Assembly: GCA_022843505.1 (NCBI GenBank)
Contig: JALHNN010000031.1
Span: 1 to 12,877, forward strand
Origin: Sulfuritalea sp.
GTDB taxonomy: Bacteria > Pseudomonadota > Gammaproteobacteria > Burkholderiales > Rhodocyclaceae
Reading direction: 5' to 3'
DNA: 12,877 nt
Positions within the stretch are counted from its first letter, which is position 1. Each line of letters starts with the position of its first letter. Of this stretch, positions 1 through 5,153 are shown piece after piece. The position numbers were made by a program, and so were the translations under genes. The notes beneath the pieces were generated by a model. The model ran no database searches, was not told the DNA's origin, and saw only the letters and a list, made by a program, of their open reading frames with translations.

Positions 1-145
1 AGCGCCGGCGCTCGACCAGCTCCTGGTGCATGATCGCGATCTGCCCGGCCGGCCCGCCGAAGCTGATGAAACCGAGCTTGAACCAGAAGCGCAGGGCCTC
101 CATGAAAGTCGGCGCTGACGGCACGGTAAGTTGGGAATCAGCCAT
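1..145 (-). CDS. chrA: ChrA chromate transporter, N-terminal 48 residues (cut by window edge)
   Basis: This is the beginning of an inner-membrane chromate efflux protein of the CHR family, which exports chromate from the cytoplasm. Only the first 48 codons are inside the window. The translation starts MADSQLTVPSAPTF and runs into FKLGFISFGGPAGQIAIMHQ, which is the conserved N-terminal CHR signature (first amphipathic/transmembrane segment with FGGPAGQIA, then HQELVERRR). The ATG at 145 is preceded by an AGGAG ribosome-binding site about 7 bases upstream, inside the chrB 3' end. The frame overlaps chrB by 8 bases (ATGGCTGA holds both the chrA start and the chrB stop), so translational coupling is likely. 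The order chrB-chrA is the usual one in proteobacterial chromate operons. Identity is firm from the motif; whether the full protein is a long (two-domain) or short CHR form cannot be seen. Confidence 0.9.
   Translation of the reverse strand, partial: MADSQLTVPSAPTFMEALRFWFKLGFISFGGPAGQIAIMHQELVERRR
103..126. repeat. Short dispersed repeat, copy A (inside chrA)
   Basis: TGAAAGTCGGCGCTG at 103-117 is identical over 15 bases to copy B at 562-576. Over 104-126 it matches 563-585 at 20 of 23 positions. It lies in the chrA coding sequence in a different reading frame from copy B, so shared protein sequence does not explain the match. Confidence 0.5.
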
Positions 146-1049
146 TGCCGGGCTCCTGTTGGTAATGCTGGTAGAGGCCGTCGAAGACGCGCGCCGCTGC
201 CGTGAGCAGCTTGTCGTCGTCGCCCGCGGCGGCGCGCAGGCCGGCCAGCAAGGCTTCGATGCCGGCCGCCTCGGCCACCGGTACGCCGCCGACATCGAGG
301 CAATGAACGATCGCGGCAATGCGCGCCAGCGCGGGATCCTTGTCGAGGCCGAAACTGGCGGCGAGAACCTCGAACGTGACGCGCCCGCCGACATGGGTGA
401 AGGCGGCGCCGTCGAAGTCGAAACCGAGCGCGGTCTTCGGGCATTTCTTCGGATTGTCCAGCCAGAGGAACTTCGCCTTCCTGTCGATGAAGCGGCGGAT
501 CAGCCAGGCCGAGGCCATGCGGTCGACCCAGAGGTGCTTGCGCGTGGCCCAGGCCCGCCCCTGAAAGTCGGCGCTGGCGATACGGCGGATTTCTCCTGCG
601 GTCGCCGTCGGTTCGCCGTCGGCGGCGGCTTCGAGCGCCGCCAGCGCGGCCTCGGCCTGGCGCTGCGCCTCGCCGGGAAAGTAATCGATGGCGGCCAGCG
701 CGGCCAGCTCGCGCCTCAGGCCGCGCAGGACTTTGGCATCGCCCGGGCCGGCGGCGGCAATCGCCGCGAGCAGGGCGGCATAGTCGGCGCCGCGGTCGAA
801 CAGCGCGAGCAGGCGCGCGCGCTGGGCCTCGTCGCGGCCGTCGAGCAGGAACAGCTCGGCCGTTCCCCCGGCGCGCTTCACGTCAGCGGCGATGCTTTCC
901 AGCTGCGCGGCGCGCGCGGCGCTTTCGGGCAGCAGGTAGGTGCCGTCGCGCAGGGTGGCGCAACCGAGTGCCCGCAGTGCGCGCCAGACGCGCATGCGGC
1001 CGGCGGATTGGGCCGTCGGCAGGGTGAGGAAGAGGGCGAGGAATTTCAT
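138..1049 (-). CDS. chrB: ChrB chromate resistance/regulatory protein
   Basis: A 303-residue ChrB protein. In characterised chr operons ChrB is a cytoplasmic protein needed for chromate-inducible expression of chrA and is regarded as a chromate-sensing regulator. The N-terminal part (about residues 1-100) has the typical start, LPT followed by GRMRVWRALRALG and LRDGTYLLP at 36-41. The C-terminal chromate-resistance domain (about 155-295) has KHLWVDRMASAWLIRRFID, then H219 in THVGGRVTFEVLA and H249 in IVHCLD. The ATG at 1049 matches the usual family N-terminus and length, although no strong Shine-Dalgarno sequence precedes it. It is the first gene of the pair and overlaps chrA by 8 bases. An AT-rich patch just upstream is the likely promoter. 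Identity is strong; DNA binding and chromate sensing are taken from the family, not shown here. Confidence 0.93.
   Translation of the reverse strand: MKFLALFLTLPTAQSAGRMRVWRALRALGCATLRDGTYLLPESAARAAQLESIAADVKRAGGTAELFLLDGRDEAQRARLLALFDRGADYAALLAAIAAAGPGDAKVLRGLRRELAALAAIDYFPGEAQRQAEAALAALEAAADGEPTATAGEIRRIASADFQGRAWATRKHLWVDRMASAWLIRRFIDRKAKFLWLDNPKKCPKTALGFDFDGAAFTHVGGRVTFEVLAASFGLDKDPALARIAAIVHCLDVGGVPVAEAAGIEALLAGLRAAAGDDDKLLTAAARVFDGLYQHYQQEPGNG
562..587. repeat. Short dispersed repeat, copy B (inside chrB)
   Basis: GAAAGTCGGCGC at 563-574 begins a 25-base stretch that matches 1300-1324 at 24 of 25 positions; the only difference is T575 versus C1312. On the minus strand it encodes RRIASADFQ of ChrB. 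Confidence 0.6.
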
Positions 1050-1100
1050 TGGTGTAGCAACTATAACAACATGCGAGTATATATAACATATCTGCTTGTT
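1050..1100 (-). promoter_or_regulatory. AT-rich promoter/operator candidate upstream of chrB
   Basis: A markedly AT-rich patch in otherwise very GC-rich DNA lies directly before the chrB start. On the minus strand it contains TGTTATA twice (plus positions 1082-1088 and 1062-1068). The copies are exactly 20 bp apart, about two helical turns, as expected for a regulator binding the same DNA face. Possible -10 boxes are TATACT (1081-1076) and TATAGT (1065-1060), but neither has a convincing -35 at 16-18 bp, so an activated promoter is possible. That ChrB itself binds here is inference. Confidence 0.4.
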
Positions 1101-1114
1101 GGCGCCGGCGCGGA

Positions 1115-1136
1115 CCCGGCGGCACGCACCGCCGGG
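1115..1136. other. GC-rich stem-loop upstream of chrB
   Basis: CCCGGCGG (1115-1122) and CCGCCGGG (1129-1136) form a perfect 8-bp stem around a 6-base loop. No T-run follows on either strand, so it is not a standard intrinsic terminator. It may insulate chrB from porin read-through or may be a chance product of high GC. Confidence 0.35.
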
Positions 1137-1299
1137 CGAGCGGGATCGGAGCCACGGCCGATCGCTGCCGATGGCGGCGATGGAAATCGGGGAGATGCCG
1201 TTGGAAAGGGCGCATCGACGCCCGGGCGCGCGGCGCGCTCAGGTCAGGCGAGGCGCCGGCCGCGGACAGGCCGGTGCTCCACAGACGGCGGGCGAGTGC

Positions 1300-1324
1300 G
1301 AAAGTCGGCGCCGGCGATACGGCG
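1300..1324. repeat. Short dispersed repeat, copy C (non-coding)
   Basis: This copy matches the copy inside chrB at 24 of 25 positions but sits in non-coding DNA between porin and chrB. Its last six bases form the start of the palindrome at 1319-1342. It may be a small duplication of chrB sequence or a protein-binding site. Confidence 0.6.
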
Positions 1325-1342
1325 ATCCCGCGGGATCGCCGT
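1319..1342. terminator. 24-bp perfect palindrome just after the porin stop codon
   Basis: The arms ACGGCGATCCCG and CGGGATCGCCGT are exact reverse complements with no spacer. The palindrome starts 5 bases beyond the porin stop codon. In RNA it could fold into a GC-rich hairpin with the central bases as loop. On the minus strand no T-run follows; on the plus strand TTATTTCT follows. It may be a 3' mRNA-stabilising or terminating hairpin for the porin, or a dimeric protein-binding site. Confidence 0.4.
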
Positions 1343-1347
1343 TATTT

Positions 1348-2604
1348 CTACAGCGCGAGGTCGAGGCGTACGCCGATCAGTTTCGCGTTGGGTGCGGCGG
1401 CTCCGCCCGGGTGCTTGATGTACTGGTAGTTCGGCTGGATCGCGAACCAGGGCGTCACGGCGTAGCGATAGGTGATTTCCAGCGCGGTTTCGCCGGTCTT
1501 GGTGTCGCCCGGCACCGTTTGTACATCGCGCCATTTCTGCGACATGCCGGCACGGGTCCAGGCGAAGCCGACGACATCGTCCGGCCGCGAGGCGACCGGC
1601 CCCCTGGCGTGCAGGCCGAGGTTGAGACTGTTCTTCACCGGCGTCGAATCACCGTCGGTCCAGGTATAGCGGGCGAAGCCCGAGAGGAAGCGCTCCTCGC
1701 TGCCGCCCAGCCTGGCCAGCGTGCGTTCGCCCAGCACGTAGCCGCCGCCCTGATGGCGGCGCAGCGCGTTGCCGGCGGCATCCGTGTCGCGCTGGTCGTT
1801 GACCTTTGCGCTGTAACCCCAGACGCCGATCGCCGCCTTGGCATGGCCCTTGAACTTGTCGTTGTCCGCCTCCGGCAGCCAGCCGAGTTCGCCAATCGAA
1901 AAGCTGCCGTCGCCCTTGGCGAAGCGGATCGCGGTAGCGCGGGGTCGGGCCGGGTCGTTGGGTATGCCGTCGAGCACGGCGCCCATGGCGTAGACTGTCT
2001 TGGCGACGTTCCATTTTGCGCGCAGGCCGAAGGCGGAATTGTTGAAAATCGACGGTCCGCGCGTCTGCGCCAGGTCGGCCGGCGTACCGTATTGCGGGCC
2101 GATGAAGACACCGGCCGAATCCACGGTGAAGAATTCCGAATCGATCGGGTAGAGACCGGCGAGTACGGCCAGCCGATCGTCGAACAGGCTTTGCTGCAGC
2201 CAGGCCTGGAACAGGCGCGCGGTGGTCGGCGCATTGACCTCGACATTGGTCACGCCCATCTGGGAGCCGACCAGTTGCGCATTGGGGCCCCAGCTGCCGT
2301 CATGCAGCACGTTGATCATCGCGCTGCCGCCGCTCCAGCCGGCGGCCTTCTCCAGGTCCATCTTGAGCTTCAGATCGAGATGGGTGACATGCCGGCTGCC
2401 GTTGCGGATCGCCCCGCGATTGCGCAGCGCATCGACGCGGGCCAGGCCTTCGAAAACGAATCCACGCTTCGCCGCCGCGCTGCGGGCACCGCCCCAGTCG
2501 CCGGTCAGCGTGTCCTCGGTATAGTTTGGCCCCGCATCGTCGGCGGCAAAGGCAGGGCCGGCCAGGGTCAGACCGGAGAGAATCGCAATCATTGAGCGGC
2601 GCAT
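1348..2604 (-). CDS. OprB-family carbohydrate-selective outer-membrane porin
   Basis: A 418-residue outer-membrane beta-barrel of the carbohydrate-selective porin (OprB) family, expected to let sugars or similar small solutes cross the outer membrane. The chosen ATG at 2604 gives a textbook signal peptide (MRRSMIAILSGLTLAGPAFA, cleavage before ADD). It has an AAAGGA ribosome-binding site 6 bases upstream; a longer frame opening at 2676 would bury this signal. The mature start has the family signature LTGDWGGARSAAAKRGFVFEG, followed by FQAWLQQSLFDDRLAVLAG and the L-x-P-IDSEFF segment. GFAWTRAG and ETALEITYRYAVTPWFAIQP lie near the C-terminus, and the last residues, VRLDLAL, fit a final barrel strand. 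It is divergent from the diguanylate cyclase gene. Substrate is unknown; some OprB-like proteins in betaproteobacteria sit in non-sugar pathways. Confidence 0.88.
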   Translation of the reverse strand: MRRSMIAILSGLTLAGPAFAADDAGPNYTEDTLTGDWGGARSAAAKRGFVFEGLARVDALRNRGAIRNGSRHVTHLDLKLKMDLEKAAGWSGGSAMINVLHDGSWGPNAQLVGSQMGVTNVEVNAPTTARLFQAWLQQSLFDDRLAVLAGLYPIDSEFFTVDSAGVFIGPQYGTPADLAQTRGPSIFNNSAFGLRAKWNVAKTVYAMGAVLDGIPNDPARPRATAIRFAKGDGSFSIGELGWLPEADNDKFKGHAKAAIGVWGYSAKVNDQRDTDAAGNALRRHQGGGYVLGERTLARLGGSEERFLSGFARYTWTDGDSTPVKNSLNLGLHARGPVASRPDDVVGFAWTRAGMSQKWRDVQTVPGDTKTGETALEITYRYAVTPWFAIQPNYQYIKHPGGAAAPNAKLIGVRLDLAL

Positions 2605-2791
2605 GGTGTTCCTTTGACGAGGGTCGCAATAATAACGGCCAAGTCTAGTCAATCTTGAATCCCGGCGGCAGACCAAACAGAGATCGACTCTCCCTGCAAA
2701 TGGCCCAATCGCCGCCCCTGCTCCCGCCGTTACTCCGTGGTCATCGCAGGCGATCGGCTAGAATTTGCCCAGCCCCCCATCGGATCGTGCC
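2605..2791. promoter_or_regulatory. Divergent promoter region between porin and diguanylate cyclase
   Basis: About 187 bases separate the two divergent starts. For the porin, TTGACT (plus 2652-2647, read on the minus strand) is a good -35 box, but the best AT-rich -10 candidates (TATTAT/TATTGC) are only 12-15 bp further on, so the match is poor. For the cyclase, TAGAAT at 2759-2764 resembles a -10 box without a recognisable -35. Promoters must lie here; exact sites are uncertain. Confidence 0.35.
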
Positions 2792-4624
2792 GTGTTGCGC
2801 ATTGCTGCCCTGATCATGCTCTTGTCTTGCCTGACGGGTCCGGCAGGAAGCAACGCGGCCGCCGTGCGCCTGACGCCGGAGGCGCGTTCGCTGCCGCTGG
2901 CGCAAAGCGTGAGCGTCTTCGAAGACCCCGGCGGCAGCCTGGCCCTGGCAGACGTGCAGCGTCGCGCTGCCGAGTTCCGTCCTGCGGGCGTGGCCGATGA
3001 CGCGGCGATCAACTTCGGCTATTCCTCCGCCGCCTGGTGGTTGCGCGTCGAGCTGGCGGCCGATCCGGGCGCGCCGCGTGACTGGCTGCTCGACGTTGCT
3101 TTTCCGACATTGGACAGTGTCGAATATTTCGGACCCGCCGGAGAACGGTTGGCGACCGGCGACCGTCTGCCTTTCGCGGCCCGCCCCCTGCCGCATCGCA
3201 ACTTCGTCTTTCCGGTCCGGCTGACCGAGTCCGGGGCCGGTACGGTCTGGCTGCGCGTGGTGTCGGAAGGAACGCTGACCATCCCCCTGCGCCTGTGGCA
3301 GCCCGAAGCCTTCTGGCGCGACTCGCTGACCAGCTACGCCCTGCTTGCCGTGTATTTCGGCATGCTCCTGGCGCTGGCCGTGTACAACCTGCTGCTGTGG
3401 ATGTCGCTGCGCGACCGGAATTACCTGATCTACGTCCTGTTTGCCGCCAGCATGGCCGTGGGCCAGCTCTCGCTCAACGGCCTGGGCAACCAGTTTCTCT
3501 GGCCGCACTGGCCGGCCTGGGGCAACCTGGCGTTCTCCACCGGGTTTGCCGCGACCGGCCTGTTCGGCGCTTTGTTCACGCGCGGCTTTCTCGAAACGCG
3601 GCGCAACCTGCCGCGCCTGGACGGCGCCATCATCGGGCTTGCTGGCCTGTTCGCGGTATGCGCGGCGGCCCCGCTCGTGGCGCCCTATCGCCTGGCGGCC
3701 ATTCTCACTTCGCTGACCGGCGTCACCTTTTCGCTGCTCGCAGTGCTGGCCGGCCTGCGCTGCTGGCGCGCCGGACAGCCCGGCGCCCGCATCTTCCTGC
3801 TGGCCTGGGCCGCGCTGCTGGTCGGGGTGGTGGTGGTCGGCCTGCGCAACCTCAACCTGCTGCCCACCACCTTCCTGAGTTTCTATGCGATCCAGATCGG
3901 CTCGGCGGTGGAAATGGTCCTCCTGTCCTTTGCCCTGGCGGAACGGATCAACGACCTGCAGCGTGAGAAGGATGCCGCCCAGGGCGAGGCCATCGCCACC
4001 CGGCAGCAGCTGGTCGCGACCCTGCAGCATTCGGAACTCGACCTCGAGCGTCGCGTTGCGGCCCGCACCGGCGAACTGGAGGCCCTCAATGCACGACTGC
4101 GCGAGAACGAGCGCCAGCTGCAGGCCCTGGCGCATACCGATCCCCTGACCGGGCTGGCCAACCGCCTGCTGCTCGATGCCCGCCTCGACCAGTCGATGCA
4201 GCACGCGCGTCGCAGCCGCGGCCAGATCGCCTTGCTGCTGATCGACATCGATCACTTCAAGGCGATCAACGACAGCCACGGCCATGCCATCGGCGACGAA
4301 GTCCTGCGCGCCACTGCCGAGCGCCTGCGCGCCGCGGTGCGTGAGGTGGACACCGTGGCGCGGATCGGTGGCGACGAGTTCGTCGTGGTGTTGACGGCCC
4401 TGGGTGGTGCAGCCGATGCCGAGCGCCTGGCGGAAAAGCTGGTCGCCGGCATGCGCGAGCCGATGCGCGTGCTCGGCATGCCCCTCGAATGCAGCGCAAG
4501 CGTCGGGGTAGCGCTGTTTGGCGGTGGCGTCCTGACGCCGGCCGAACTGATGCGCCGCGCCGATCGCGCCCTGTATGCGGCCAAGGAGGCCGGGCGGGGC
4601 TGCTACCGGATGTTTGCCGCCTGA
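2792..4624 (+). CDS. Membrane diguanylate cyclase with 7TMR-DISM sensor
   Basis: An enzyme of about 610 residues predicted to make cyclic di-GMP from two GTP at the inner membrane. Order of parts: signal peptide (about 1-24, hydrophobic IAALIMLLSCLTG); periplasmic 7TMR-DISMED2 domain (about 38-165, with YSSAAWWLRVEL); 7TMR-DISM membrane domain (about 184-386); coiled coil (about 387-447); GGDEF domain (about 448-608). Catalytic features are intact: DPLTGLANR from D450, the metal-site DIDHFK from D485, GGDEF at 526-530, and the inhibitory-site motif REVD at 517-520, exactly five residues earlier, so product feedback inhibition is likely. The start is uncertain: the frame opens with TTG at 2765, GTG is at 2792 and ATG at 2816. 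GTG is preferred because it gives a compact signal peptide. DISMED2 domains are thought to bind carbohydrate-like ligands, which is notable beside an OprB porin, but the ligand is unknown. Confidence 0.9.
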   Translation: MLRIAALIMLLSCLTGPAGSNAAAVRLTPEARSLPLAQSVSVFEDPGGSLALADVQRRAAEFRPAGVADDAAINFGYSSAAWWLRVELAADPGAPRDWLLDVAFPTLDSVEYFGPAGERLATGDRLPFAARPLPHRNFVFPVRLTESGAGTVWLRVVSEGTLTIPLRLWQPEAFWRDSLTSYALLAVYFGMLLALAVYNLLLWMSLRDRNYLIYVLFAASMAVGQLSLNGLGNQFLWPHWPAWGNLAFSTGFAATGLFGALFTRGFLETRRNLPRLDGAIIGLAGLFAVCAAAPLVAPYRLAAILTSLTGVTFSLLAVLAGLRCWRAGQPGARIFLLAWAALLVGVVVVGLRNLNLLPTTFLSFYAIQIGSAVEMVLLSFALAERINDLQREKDAAQGEAIATRQQLVATLQHSELDLERRVAARTGELEALNARLRENERQLQALAHTDPLTGLANRLLLDARLDQSMQHARRSRGQIALLLIDIDHFKAINDSHGHAIGDEVLRATAERLRAAVREVDTVARIGGDEFVVVLTALGGAADAERLAEKLVAGMREPMRVLGMPLECSASVGVALFGGGVLTPAELMRRADRALYAAKEAGRGCYRMFAA

Positions 4625-4637
4625 AGCCTCAGGCGGC
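4616..4637. terminator. Stem-loop spanning both stop codons of the convergent genes
   Basis: GCCGCCTGA (4616-4624) and TCAGGCGGC (4629-4637) form a perfect 9-bp stem with the 4-base loop AGCC. Each arm is the last two alanine codons plus TGA of one gene, the cyclase on plus and the VOC gene on minus. No T-run follows on either strand, so it is at best a non-canonical bidirectional terminator or 3'-end stabiliser. Confidence 0.5.
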
Positions 4638-5126
4638 GCCTTGGGTGCCGGCGAGGCGGGCGAAGGCGGCGACCACTTCGGGCGGCGCCTGCACCAGCTC
4701 GATCAGCACGCCTTCGCCGGCGATCGGAAACTGATCGTTGGCCTTGGGGTGGAGGAAGGTGATGTCGAAGCCGGCGGCACCCTTGCGGATGCCCCCCGGC
4801 GCGAATCGCACCCCCTGTGCCGTGAGCCATTCGACGGCCACCGGCAGATCGTCGATCCATAGCCCGACGTGGTTCAGCGGCGGTTCGTGCACCGCCGGTT
4901 TCTTCGTCGGATCGAGCGGCTGCATCAGGTCGACCTCGACCTTGAAGGGCCCGCTGCCCATTGCGGTGATGTCTTCGTCGACGTTTTCGCGTTCGCTGAC
5001 ATAGTTGCCGGTCACGGTCAGGCCGAACATGTCCACCCAGAGCGTCTTCAGGCGATCCTTGGAGGGGCCGCCGATGGCGATCTGCTGGATGCCCAGCACC
5101 CTGAACGGGCGTGATGAATTTCTCAT
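4629..5126 (-). CDS. VOC (glyoxalase/methylmalonyl-CoA epimerase-like) metalloenzyme
   Basis: A 165-residue cytoplasmic protein of the vicinal oxygen chelate superfamily, with two beta-alpha-beta-beta-beta modules. Module 1 starts with VLGIQQIAIGG (about 10-20) and ends with VEVDLMQP (63-70). Module 2 starts with LNHVGLWIDDLP (about 85-95) and ends with GVLIELVQAP (139-148). By analogy with methylmalonyl-CoA epimerase and glyoxalase I, likely metal ligands are Q15, D66, H86 and E143. Q in place of the first histidine also occurs in glyoxalase I enzymes. The length and the long inter-module segment resemble methylmalonyl-CoA epimerase or lactoylglutathione lyase relatives, but the substrate cannot be assigned. 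It starts 27 bases after chpA on the same strand, so it is probably co-transcribed with it, and it converges on the cyclase gene with four bases between stop codons. The ribosome-binding site (GGAA, about 9 bases upstream) is modest. Confidence 0.8.
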   Translation of the reverse strand: MRNSSRPFRVLGIQQIAIGGPSKDRLKTLWVDMFGLTVTGNYVSERENVDEDITAMGSGPFKVEVDLMQPLDPTKKPAVHEPPLNHVGLWIDDLPVAVEWLTAQGVRFAPGGIRKGAAGFDITFLHPKANDQFPIAGEGVLIELVQAPPEVVAAFARLAGTQGAA

Positions 5127-5153
5127 GGTCGCGATTCCGTGCGGACGCCTGCG

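Larger units (their letters stand above)
1051..1347. other. Non-coding stretch between chrB start and porin stop
   Basis: About 297 bases with no believable gene. Open frames crossing it have arginine/proline-rich translations and no family signature. It holds the AT-rich chrB promoter patch (about 1050-1100), a GC stem-loop at 1115-1136, one copy of the three-copy repeat (1300-1324) and a palindrome (1319-1342) just after the porin stop codon. Confidence 0.6.

Noticed and set aside
883..1215. A possible alternative minus-strand small gene overlapping the chrB start
   Set aside because: The chrB part is simply chrB in another frame and the rest is Arg/Pro-rich; there is no ribosome-binding site or family match.
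30..2595. Long plus-strand frames across chrB and the porin (30-1418 and 1096-2595)
   Set aside because: They lie antisense to ChrB and OprB-type proteins with clear family signatures, and have no motifs of their own.
2605..2676. A 24-residue N-terminal extension of the porin
   Set aside because: It would place charged residues before a complete signal peptide, and the internal ATG at 2604 has a good ribosome-binding site.
2741..4285. A 514-codon minus-strand frame opposite the diguanylate cyclase
   Set aside because: The plus strand carries an intact GGDEF domain and membrane segments; the minus translation is Gln/Gly/Arg-rich low complexity.
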